Positions 16,178 through 24,157 of a stretch of DNA of 64,000 nucleotides are shown piece after piece. The translations under genes were made by a program, and so were the position numbers. The notes below the pieces were generated by a model, which ran no database searches, was not told the DNA's origin, and saw nothing but the letters and a program-made list of their open reading frames with translations. How positions within the stretch are numbered: the stretch's first letter is position 1; each line of letters starts with the position of its first letter. This DNA is from JAIBJN01 sp963775395 (GTDB lineage Bacteria > Actinomycetota > Thermoleophilia > Gaiellales > Gaiellaceae), in contig CAVZIX010000015.1 in NCBI GenBank assembly GCA_963775395.1, forward strand, positions 37,706-101,705, in the 5' to 3' direction.

Positions 16178-17179
16178 TTAAGGGGCGGCCGCCTCGCTGA
16201 CCCCGGCTGCAAGCCGATCGGCGACCCGATCGACGACGCCTGCGACCACGCCGCGGCCGCCGTAGCCGATCGCGTTCGCGATCGCGGTCGAGGACGAGTT
16301 CCCGTGCGCGATCACGACCAGGCCGCGCAGGCCGAGGAGATAGGCCCCGCCGTACGTGTCGGGATCGAGCCGGGCTCGCAGCGTCCTCGCGGCGGGCCGG
16401 ATGAGGAGCCCGCCGAGCTTCCCGCGGGTCGACGCGGTGATCTCCTCCCGGAATGCCTCGAGCGTCGTGCGGATCGTGCCTTCGAGGAGCTTGAGGGCCA
16501 TGTTCCCCGTGAAGCCGTCGCAGACGACCACGTCGGCGGCCTTGCGGAGCAGGTCGCGCCCCTCCACGTTGCCGACGAAGTCGAGGCCCGGCTCGGCCGC
16601 GAGCGCCGTGTGGGCTTCGCGGACGAGGCGGTTGCCCTTCTCCGGCTCTTCGCCGATCGAGAGCAGGGCCACCGTGGGTCGTGCGATACCCGCGATCTCG
16701 CCGGCGAAGACCGCGCCCATGTGGGCGAACTGGACGAGGTGCTCGGGCCGGGCGTCGGCGTTCGCACCCGCGTCGATCAGGATCGACACGCCGCCGATCG
16801 CCGGCAGCGGCACGGCGATCCCGGGACGGTGGACGTCGGGCAGGCGGCGGACCTCGACGAGCGCCGCCGCGAGCATGGCGCCGGTGTTCCCCGCGGAGAC
16901 GACCGCCTCGGCATCTCCTTCGGCCACCGCGCGGCACGCGAGGAACATCGAGCTCTCGCGCTTCTCGCGCACGGCTTCCGACGGCTTGTCGTCCATGGCC
17001 ACGACCTGCTCGGCGTGGACGATCTCGAGGCCGCCTGCGAGCGGCTCCAGCACCTCACGCGGGCCGTAGAGGACCGGTGCGACGTCGGGGGACGCGGCTG
17101 CGCGAGCGCCTGCGACGATCTCCTCGGGCGCCCGATCGCCGCCCATGGCGTCGACGGCGACCCGGACGGGCGACGCCAT
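16178..17179 (-). CDS. plsX: Phosphate acyltransferase PlsX
   Basis: Makes acyl-phosphate from acyl-ACP for phospholipid synthesis. The 333-residue product starts VRVAVDAMGGDRAPEEIVAGA and shows VSAGNTGAMLAAAL, IDAGANADARPEHLVQFA and DGFTGNMALKLLEG, all family motifs. The ATG at 17179 has no Shine-Dalgarno sequence: the mRNA immediately upstream reads like CCCCUCCUAA, the complement of one, because the start adjoins the foot of a long inverted repeat (17181-17349). Confidence 0.96.
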   Translation of the reverse strand: MASPVRVAVDAMGGDRAPEEIVAGARAAASPDVAPVLYGPREVLEPLAGGLEIVHAEQVVAMDDKPSEAVREKRESSMFLACRAVAEGDAEAVVSAGNTGAMLAAALVEVRRLPDVHRPGIAVPLPAIGGVSILIDAGANADARPEHLVQFAHMGAVFAGEIAGIARPTVALLSIGEEPEKGNRLVREAHTALAAEPGLDFVGNVEGRDLLRKAADVVVCDGFTGNMALKLLEGTIRTTLEAFREEITASTRGKLGGLLIRPAARTLRARLDPDTYGGAYLLGLRGLVVIAHGNSSSTAIANAIGYGGRGVVAGVVDRVADRLAAGVSEAAAP

Positions 17180-17180
17180 T

Positions 17181-17349
17181 TAGGAGGGGTCGGCGGAACG
17201 TTGCTCGTCGCCGGGGCGTGATGGTCGTTCCGAGGCAAGGACGCAGGGAGCGTTCGTAGCGAATGAGCTACGGGCGCGACTGAGGACGCCGTCCTCGGGG
17301 CGAGCAGCGCGTCCCGGCGACACAGTCATCGTTTCGTCGAACCCTCCTA
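17181..17349. repeat. 169-bp imperfect inverted repeat filling the rpmF-plsX spacer
   Basis: The arms start with TAGGAGGG (17181-17188) and end with CCCTCCTA (17342-17349); they fold around a 6-nt loop GAATGA (17261-17266) flanked by CGTAGC and GCTACG. Middle blocks TCGCCGGG and CCGAGG also pair. The element runs from the rpmF stop codon to 1 nt before the plsX ATG. Aligning the arms, eight transition differences are all compatible with G-U pairs in a plus-strand RNA and would be A-C mismatches in the operon mRNA. It could be a structured RNA, an mRNA processing hairpin or a miniature mobile element. Confidence 0.75.
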
Positions 17350-17535
17350 GGGCGCCGGCGTGCGGAGCGGCTCGACTTCGCGGCCCTTATAGGTTCCGCA
17401 GGTCGGGCAGACGTGATGCGGCCGCTTCGGCTGGTGGCACTGCGGGCACTCGGTGACCGCAGGGATCGAAAGGGTGTGCGTGGCCCGCCGCTTGTCTCGG
17501 CGGGACTTCGAGGTCTTTCGCTTCGGAACGGCCAT
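17347..17535 (-). CDS. rpmF: 50S ribosomal protein L32
   Basis: The 62-residue sequence begins MAVPKRKTSKSRRDKRRATH and carries CPQCHQPKRPHHVCPTCG, the four-cysteine zinc site of L32. It is next to a DUF177 gene and plsX, the standard rpmF neighbourhood. The stop codon forms the outer edge of the inverted repeat that follows. Confidence 0.97.
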   Translation of the reverse strand: MAVPKRKTSKSRRDKRRATHTLSIPAVTECPQCHQPKRPHHVCPTCGTYKGREVEPLRTPAP

Positions 17536-17559
17536 CGCGGCGGTCGAGTATAGCGGCTG

Positions 17560-18069
17560 CTAGAGCCGGTCCTTGAGGTCGGCCAGCGCGGCCCAGCGCG
17601 GGTCGGTGGCCTCGCCCTCGTGCTCGTGGGGCTCGCGGTTGAGGTCGCGCCCGCAGACCGGGCAGAGGCCCGCACAGTCGTCCCGGCAGAGGATCTTGTC
17701 CGGCAGGGCGAGCGCGACGGCGTCGTGCGCCCAGGCGGAGAGGTCGAGACGGTGCTCGACGAGGTACGGGGTCGTCAGCTCGTCGGACTCCCCCGGGCTG
17801 GTCGCCTGGTACTCGCGGCTCTGCACGTGCAGGGAGACCCCCGCGTCCGCCAGGCAGCGCACGCACGGGCCCACCATCCGTACCTCCAGCTCGAGCTCGA
17901 GCACGAGGCCGGAGCTCGTCTGCGTGAGGGTGATCGCGGCCTCCGGGCTCTCCGGGATGGGGACATACCGCTGCCCGCCGAGCTCGAGCGGCTCGAGGTC
18001 CACGCTGCGCACGTCCCGGAACTGCTCTCCGGCGCGCAGCTTGACGGTACGGACGTTGAAGGTCGTCAC
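17560..18069 (-). CDS. DUF177 (YceD-like) protein
   Basis: Protein of 169 residues of the YceD/DUF177 family, linked in plants and bacteria with 23S rRNA accumulation, though its mechanism is unclear. It has the CVRCLADAG pair and a second pair in CRDDCAGLCPVCGRDLN, giving a likely zinc site. It precedes rpmF by 24 bp, as in most bacteria. Confidence 0.9.
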   Translation of the reverse strand: MTTFNVRTVKLRAGEQFRDVRSVDLEPLELGGQRYVPIPESPEAAITLTQTSSGLVLELELEVRMVGPCVRCLADAGVSLHVQSREYQATSPGESDELTTPYLVEHRLDLSAWAHDAVALALPDKILCRDDCAGLCPVCGRDLNREPHEHEGEATDPRWAALADLKDRL

Positions 18070-18099
18070 GCCTTCACCGTAGCGCAGCTATGGAGGGGT

Positions 18100-18594
18100 T
18101 CAGACGGGCTGTTGCTCGTCGGTCGCGATACCCGCGACGACCGACTCCTGCGAGCGCTCGTGGAGACGCTCGCGCCCCCTGCGGACTGCGCCCAGGAACT
18201 TGTCCAGGTTGACCTCGAGGGTCGAGAGGATCGAGTCCGCCCAGTCCTCCATCTCGAGCCGCGTCTCCCGCGCCTGCCTCCGGGCTTCCTCGACGATCTC
18301 CTGCGCCTGGCGCTCGGCGAGCTTGGCGATCTCGGTCTGCGATGCCTCGCGCACGGCCTGCTCGCGCGCCTCGCCGAGGATCCTGTCCGCCTCGCGCTTG
18401 GCCTCGGCCAGCATCTCCTGGCGCTCCTTCACGATCCATCGCGCCTGCTTGATCTCCTCGGGGATCGTCGCGCGCATCTGATCGAGGATGTCGTAGATCT
18501 CCTCGCGGTCGATTCGCACCTGGTCGGTCAGTGGGACGGCCTTCGCGTTGTGCACGAGGTCGTCCAGCTTGTCGATGAGAACGAGAACGTCCAT
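18100..18594 (-). CDS. SepIVA/DivIVA-like coiled-coil protein
   Basis: Product of 164 residues. The N-terminal part (VLIDKLDDLVHNAKAVPLT...EIYDILDQMRATIP) is followed by about 90 residues of charged coiled coil (AKREADRILGEAREQA...) and a C-terminal helix LEVNLDKFLGAVRRGRERL. Such proteins are often labelled ATP synthase B subunits from the coiled coil. The motif pattern at both ends and the position between coaD and DUF177/rnc fit mycobacterial SepIVA, a septation factor. Here the coil is shorter than in mycobacteria. ATG at 18594. Confidence 0.7.
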   Translation of the reverse strand: MDVLVLIDKLDDLVHNAKAVPLTDQVRIDREEIYDILDQMRATIPEEIKQARWIVKERQEMLAEAKREADRILGEAREQAVREASQTEIAKLAERQAQEIVEEARRQARETRLEMEDWADSILSTLEVNLDKFLGAVRRGRERLHERSQESVVAGIATDEQQPV

Positions 18595-18604
18595 GCGATC
18601 CAGT

Positions 18605-19131
<527 letters not shown>

Positions 19132-19135
<4 letters not shown>

Positions 19136-19671
19136 CCGGCGGCCTCGAAGACCGTGACCCGCGCCGAGCCGTAGCGGCGGCTCGTTCGCTTCGGCAGCGG
19201 CAGGTCGGGCTCCTCGCGGGCGTCCGACTCGACCACGGCGATGCCGTTCTCCGCCACGACGGCGGGCAGGTAGGCGGCCAAGGTCGGAAGGGTACGGGCG
19301 AGCATGCTGTAGGGCGGGTCGATCAGCACGAGATCGTAACGCTTGCCTCCCGTCGCGTCGGCGGCCAGCTTGCGGCCGGCATCCTCTCGCAGCACGACGG
19401 CGCCCTCCAGCTTGAGCTTGTCGAGGTTGCGGAGGATCGTCTCGGAGGCCTCGCGGTCGGACTCGACGAACGTGACGCGCTCGGCGCCGCGCGAGAGAGC
19501 CTCGAGGCCCATGGCGCCCGAGCCCGCGTACAGATCGAGCACCTCCGCCCCGTCGACCGGCCCTACGAGATTGAAGATCGCCTCGCGGACGCGGTCGCCC
19601 GTCGGGCGCGTGTCGAACCCCTTGGGCGCCGCGATACGGGCGCCCTTACGCGAACCCGCGATGATCCTCAT
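19132..19671 (-). CDS. rsmD: 16S rRNA (guanine-966-N2)-methyltransferase
   Basis: SAM-dependent methyltransferase of 179 residues. It has MRIIAGSRKGARI, RPTGDRVREAIFN, VLDLYAGSGAMGLEALSRGA (SAM loop) and LVLIDPPYSM, where DPPY is the catalytic motif for amino-N methylation. It overlaps recG by 26 bp upstream and coaD by 4 bp downstream. Confidence 0.96.
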
Positions 19672-21757
19672 CGAACCTCCCCGCCTCCGCCCGCAGCGGC
19701 CCCAGCGTCGCCTCGTCGGCGTCGTCGAGCTCCTCCGACCAGCGGCGGGCCCTGGCGATCAGCTCGCGGTCGCGGGTCAGGCGCGCGAACTTCAGGTCCG
19801 AGTAGCCGGACTGGCGCACGCCGAGCAGCTGGCCTTCGCGGCGCAGCTCGAGGTCGACCTCGGCGAGCTCGAAGCCGTCCGACGTGGCGACGAGCGCCTC
19901 GAGACGGCGCGTCGCCTCCTCCGTCAGCTCCTCCTTGGGACGTGAGACGAGCAGGCAGTACGACTGCTCGGCGCCGCGGCCGACGCGGCCGCGCAGCTGG
20001 TGCAGCTGGGCCAGCCCGAAGCGGTCGGCCTCCTGGACGATCATGATCGTCGCGTTGGGGATGTCGACGCCGACCTCGATCACCGTGGTGGCGACGAGGA
20101 CATCGAGCTCCCGGCGCTTGAAGGCGTCCATCACCTCGCGGCGTTCTGCGGTCTTCAGCTTCCCGTGCAGGCAGCCGACGCGGAAGCCGCGCAGCTCGGC
20201 GACGCGCAGGCGGTCGGCCTCCTGCTCGGCCGCCCGCGCCTCGATCGTCTCCGACTCGGAGACGAGCGGGCAGACGACGTAGGCCTGCCTGCCGTCCTCG
20301 AGGTGCCGACGCAGGCGCGTGTACGCCTCGCCGCTCCGCTCGTGCCCGACCCAGGCGGTGATCACGGGCTTGCGGTTCGCGGGCGGACGGGCGATCTCCG
20401 TCACGTCCAGGTCGCCGAAGACCGTCTGCGCGAGCGTGCGCGGGATCGGGGTCGCGGTCATGTGCAGGACGTGCGGCGTCGTCCGACCGAGCGCACGCCG
20501 CTGCTCCACCCCGAAGCGATGCTGCTCGTCCACCACCGCCACGGCGAGGGAGCGGAACTCGACCTCCTCCTGGATGAGCGCGTGCGTCCCGACCGCGAGG
20601 TCCGTCTCGCCGCTCGCGAGCCGGTCGCGGACGGCGCGGCGCTGCGCGGCAGGCACCGAGCTCGTCAGGAGCTCGCAGCGCACGCCGAGGTCGTTGCAGA
20701 TCCCCTCGACGGTGAGAAAGTGCTGCTCAGCAAGGGTTTCCGTCGGCGCCATGAGCGCGCCCTGGTGGCCGTTCTCCACGGCCCGGAGCAGCGCGTAGAG
20801 CGCCACGACCGTCTTCCCCGAGCCGACGTCGCCCTGGAGCAGCCGCTGCATCGGGCGCGGCTCGGCGAGGTCGCCGCCGATCTCGTCGACGGCCGAACGC
20901 TGGTCGGGTGTGAGCTCGAACGGGAGGACGCCGTAGTAGCGGCCGATCAGCTCGCCTTCCTCGGCCAGCTCCGGCGCGCTTGCCTGCTCCTCGAGCGCAC
21001 GGCGGCGGTCACGGAACCCGAGCTGAAGCGTGAGGAGCTCTTCGAACGCGAGCCGGCGGTGCGCGGCATCGGTCTCGTCCCGGTCGCGCGGGCGATGCGA
21101 CGCGGTGAGCGCGTCCGCGCGGAGCGGCAGGCCCTCCTCGTGGCGGACCCTGGCCGGGAGCGGGTCGGGCAGGAAGCGGGCGCGCGGAAGGACGCTGTCG
21201 ACCAGCGCCCGCAGGCGGTACGACGGCAGGTCTTCGCTGGCGCGGTACTCCGGAACGAGCCCGACGGTGTGCAGGCCCGTGCCTCGGACCTCGGTGCGCG
21301 CGACGCGGAATCCGCCTGACAGCTCCCGGCTCCCGTGCAGGAGGAGCTCCGTGCCGGGCGCGAGCTTGGCCAGGTACGCCTGGTTGAACCAGACGGCCGT
21401 CTCCCGCACGCCCTCCCCGTCGACGACGACGCCCTCGACGAGCTTCAGGTTCCGCCGCCGCGTGGGGCGCACGCGGATGCGCTCGAGCGTGCAGCGCACG
21501 GTCGCCTCCTCGCCCGCGGAGAGGTCGCCGAAGCTCGCGACCTGCTCCCAGTCGAGATAGGCGCGCGGGACGTGCTCGGCCAGGTCTCGCACGCTGCGGA
21601 TCCCGAGGCGCTCCAGCCGCTCGGCGACCTTCGGGCCGACTCCGGCGACGGTCTCGACCGTGGCTTCGGGGTCGACGCGCGGCCGCCGGGGGACCGGCGG
21701 GCCCTCGCCCGCCCCCGCGAACCCGCTCGGCGCGGCGGTTACGGCTCGCCGTCCCAG
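19646..21757 (-). CDS. recG: ATP-dependent DNA helicase RecG
   Basis: Remodels stalled forks and branched DNA. The product (about 703 residues) has the wedge domain beginning VAGVGPKVAERLERLGI, the helicase core with GDVGSGKTVVALY (Walker A), DEQHRFGV (Walker B), TATPIPRTLA and the QLRGRVGRG box. No ATG, GTG or TTG lies in frame between the cupin stop and the wedge domain. I place the start at a CTG at 21757, inside the end of the cupin gene; a lost canonical start through an indel is possible. Confidence 0.93.
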   Translation of the reverse strand: MGRRAVTAAPSGFAGAGEGPPVPRRPRVDPEATVETVAGVGPKVAERLERLGIRSVRDLAEHVPRAYLDWEQVASFGDLSAGEEATVRCTLERIRVRPTRRRNLKLVEGVVVDGEGVRETAVWFNQAYLAKLAPGTELLLHGSRELSGGFRVARTEVRGTGLHTVGLVPEYRASEDLPSYRLRALVDSVLPRARFLPDPLPARVRHEEGLPLRADALTASHRPRDRDETDAAHRRLAFEELLTLQLGFRDRRRALEEQASAPELAEEGELIGRYYGVLPFELTPDQRSAVDEIGGDLAEPRPMQRLLQGDVGSGKTVVALYALLRAVENGHQGALMAPTETLAEQHFLTVEGICNDLGVRCELLTSSVPAAQRRAVRDRLASGETDLAVGTHALIQEEVEFRSLAVAVVDEQHRFGVEQRRALGRTTPHVLHMTATPIPRTLAQTVFGDLDVTEIARPPANRKPVITAWVGHERSGEAYTRLRRHLEDGRQAYVVCPLVSESETIEARAAEQEADRLRVAELRGFRVGCLHGKLKTAERREVMDAFKRRELDVLVATTVIEVGVDIPNATIMIVQEADRFGLAQLHQLRGRVGRGAEQSYCLLVSRPKEELTEEATRRLEALVATSDGFELAEVDLELRREGQLLGVRQSGYSDLKFARLTRDRELIARARRWSEELDDADEATLGPLRAEAGRFDEDHRGFA

Positions 21758-22680
21758 TAGCCCAGGGGCTCGATGCGCCCGATCACGCCGACGCCGCGGA
21801 AGGAGATCTTGCCCGACCGCGGGTAGAAGCAGATGTCGTTGGGCTCGCGCGTCCCGTACGCGAGATAGACGAGGTCGGACGCACCCGCGCGGAACGAGTG
21901 CGAGACCCTGGTTCCGGGCGGCCGCCCGACGACGTGACCTGGTCGCACGGCGTGCTCGTCGTCGCCCAGGAGCAGCGTTCCTTCCCCGCCGAGGACGATG
22001 AAGATCTCCTCCTCCGCCGAGTGGCAGTGCGGCGGGCAGCCCTCGCGGCCGGCGGGGATGGTCACGTGGACGATCCCGGTGCGCACTGAGCCGACGGCGT
22101 CGCCCAGGAAACGCTCGACGAACCGCGAGACGCCGTGCTCCATCTCCTCCGGCTCGAGATCGCGCACGTTGACGATCGAGGCCGGCCGTTCGGCGGGCTC
22201 CCCCACCTCCGGCTCGCCCGCGGCTGCCTCGCGGAAGTACGGGCCCTGCCCGGGGCCGACGAGCGAGACGTCGGCAAACCCCGGGTACATCCAGGCGACG
22301 CCTGCGCGCGGGAGCACCGTGTTCCCGTGCCGCACGCGGTGCCCGAACGCCAGCACCCGCAGCCCGTCCGGCCCGGCGCGGAGCGTGTGCGCCTCGCGGT
22401 GCGGCAGATGGACGAGGCAGTCGCCCTCGCCGACCTCGTAGACCTCCCCGCTCTGCCACGAGAGGCCGCTTCCCCCGAGGACGTAGAAGAGCTCCTCGGA
22501 CGCGCCCTCGACGTGCGCCGGCGTCGACCACTTGCCAGGGTCGACCTCGATCAGGGCGACGCCGACGCCCTGCGTTCCGGTCGCCGTCCCGAGGTCGCGC
22601 CAGGTGCCGCCGATGTGCCCGGCCTCGCGGCGATAGCCCTCCACGTCGTCCCAGTGCGCCAGGTGCTGCACGGCGGCCAA
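21739..22680 (-). CDS. Double cupin-domain protein
   Basis: Protein of 313 residues with two cupin barrels. The first (about 40-125) has HVEGASEELFYVLGGSG and HLPHREAHTLRAG; the second (about 195-285) has PPHCHSAEEEIFIVLGGEG and PPGTRVSHSFRAG, with the metal-binding histidines more complete in the second. Such bicupins act as dioxygenases, isomerases or sensors; no substrate can be named. Start is TTG at 22680 or a GTG 9 nt later. It overlaps recG. Confidence 0.82.
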   Translation of the reverse strand: MAAVQHLAHWDDVEGYRREAGHIGGTWRDLGTATGTQGVGVALIEVDPGKWSTPAHVEGASEELFYVLGGSGLSWQSGEVYEVGEGDCLVHLPHREAHTLRAGPDGLRVLAFGHRVRHGNTVLPRAGVAWMYPGFADVSLVGPGQGPYFREAAAGEPEVGEPAERPASIVNVRDLEPEEMEHGVSRFVERFLGDAVGSVRTGIVHVTIPAGREGCPPHCHSAEEEIFIVLGGEGTLLLGDDEHAVRPGHVVGRPPGTRVSHSFRAGASDLVYLAYGTREPNDICFYPRSGKISFRGVGVIGRIEPLGYWDGEP

Positions 22681-22735
22681 CGATACCGCCCGGCCCAGCG
22701 GCGAAGCCGCGCCACGTCCCCTCCGACCACGCCCT

Positions 22736-22865
22736 GGGGTCTGACCCCGGTCGTGTCCGCCGGGGACATGGCCACGACGCTCTCATGCGGGATCGCGAGG
22801 CCGGGCATGGCTGTTGGAGACATGGCCAGGTGCCTGGCACCTGGCCATGTCTGGGGTCAGACCCC
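22736..22865. repeat. Cluster of palindromes between cupin and degV genes
   Basis: Three odd-centre palindromes lie in a 218-bp spacer: GGGGTCTGACCCC (22736-22748), a 33-bp palindrome built on GACATGGCCAGGTGCC and its complement (22819-22851), and GGGGTCAGACCCC (22853-22865). The outer two are reverse complements of one another, so the whole block is itself loosely inverted. CCGGGGACATGGCCACG motifs recur inside. This is the look of REP-type or other dispersed palindromic repeats; it may also end transcription. Confidence 0.7.
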
Positions 22866-22898
22866 GGACGTGGCCGCCGAGGACGGTGTCGGCGGCCG

Positions 22899-23766
22899 CT
22901 AGGCCGGGTCGTCCTGGAACCAGAAGAGGCCCAGCGTGCCCGGGCCGCCGTGCGTGCCGATTACGGGGCCGAGCGTCGTGACGATGTCGAGCGAGGCGTG
23001 CGGGCGCGCGGCGCGCATGCGCGCGACGAGGGCCTCGGCGTCCTGCGGGGCCGCTGCGTGGCCGACGCCGACGTGCAGGTCGGGCGAGTCCTCGGTGCCC
23101 TCGAGGAAGAGGCGCTCGAACTCGGCCAGCGCCTTCGCGCGGCCGCGGACGCGCTTGAGCGGGGCGACCTCGCCGTCGTCGAAGGCGAGGATGGGCTTGA
23201 CGGAGAGGAGCTGGCCCGCGAGACCGGCCGCCTTGCCGACCCGGCCCCCGCGGACGAGGTACTCGAGCGTCTCGACGGTGAAGAGGAGTCCGCGAAGCCG
23301 CTTGAAGCGCTCGACGAGCGCGTCGATCTCCTCCATCGTCGTCCCGGCCTGGAGCCGACGCTGGATGGCGTCCGCGAGGATGACCGTGCCGCCCGAGGTG
23401 ACGCCCGAGTCGATGACGGTGACGCGCGAGTCGCCCGCTGACTCGGCTCGCCAGCCGGGCACTCTCGCACGTGCCCGAGAGCTTCGACGAGAGCATGACT
23501 GCCAGGACGTGCTCGTAGCCTGCGAGCTCCTCGTAGACGGCGGCGAAGTCGGCCGGCGTCGGCTGCGAGCTCTTGGGCGCCTGCGAGGCGTCCCTCAGGC
23601 GGGCGTAGAACTCGTCCGGGGTGATGTCGACGTAGTCACGGAACGTCTCGTCCCCGAAGCTGACGTACAGCGGCACCATGCGCCAGTTGGGGTGCCGAGC
23701 CCGCGCGTCCGGACAGTCGGCCGTCGAGTCGAGGACGATGGCGGTGTTCTCAGCGGAGAGCTGCAC
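22899..23766 (-). pseudogene. DegV/FakB family fatty acid-binding protein, one frameshift
   Basis: DegV (FakB) proteins present fatty acids to the kinase FakA. The N-terminal half reads VLDSTADCPD, VPLYVSFGDETFRDYVDIT and AVMLSSKLSGT; the C-terminal half, in another frame, reads VTVIDSGVTSGG, VETLEYLVRGGRVGKAAGL, SVKPILAFDDGEV and GTHGGPGTLGLFW. The switch lies at about 23,425-23,465. The total length is one base more than a multiple of three and would encode 288 residues, normal for DegV. Start GTG at 23766 overlaps the response regulator by 17 bp. Confidence 0.85.
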
Positions 23767-24148
23767 CGCGCCCCGCGGCGTCCCTCACGGCGCCGACGAT
23801 CTCGTCCAGCTCGCGGTCCTTGGTGAGGCAGGCGACGGCGCCGGCCTCGTAGAGCGCATCGATCTCCTCCGTCTCCGCCGTGGCCGTGAGGACGACGACG
23901 GCCGTCCTGGGACAGCCCTCGCCGATCGCAGCGGTCGTCTCGACCCCGTCGAGCTCGGGCAGCCGGTAGTCCATCAGCACGACGTCGGGCTTCAAGCGCA
24001 GGCAGACGTCGAGGGCACTGCGCCCGTCACCGACGGCGGCGACGACGTCGAGATCGGGGACGAGGCCGAGCAAGAGCTCGAGCGACTCGCGGAAAACGTC
24101 GTTGTCCTCCACGAGGACGACAGTGATCGGATCCTGCACCTCGGGCAC
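23750..24148 (-). CDS. Single-domain response regulator (CheY-like receiver)
   Basis: Stand-alone receiver domain of 132 residues with the acidic pair in VLVEDNDVFRESL, phosphoacceptor D60 in VLMDYRLPELDG, a conserved threonine in VLTATAE and lysine in CLTKD. No output domain follows, so it must act through a protein partner. No histidine kinase is nearby. It sits precisely between the fatty acid kinase gene (10 bp) and degV (17-bp overlap), which suggests it acts on that system; that is inference. Confidence 0.9.
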   Translation of the reverse strand: MPEVQDPITVVLVEDNDVFRESLELLLGLVPDLDVVAAVGDGRSALDVCLRLKPDVVLMDYRLPELDGVETTAAIGEGCPRTAVVVLTATAETEEIDALYEAGAVACLTKDRELDEIVGAVRDAAGRGAALR

Positions 24149-24157
24149 AGTATGGGT

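Noticed and set aside
18100..18594. ATP synthase F0 subunit B
   Set aside because: Only the coiled coil fits. There is no N-terminal membrane helix and no other ATP synthase gene nearby.
21757..22840. An N-terminal extension of RecG into the cupin gene region
   Set aside because: The extra residues are Arg/Pro/Gly-rich, out of frame with the real cupin protein, and have no similarity to RecG.
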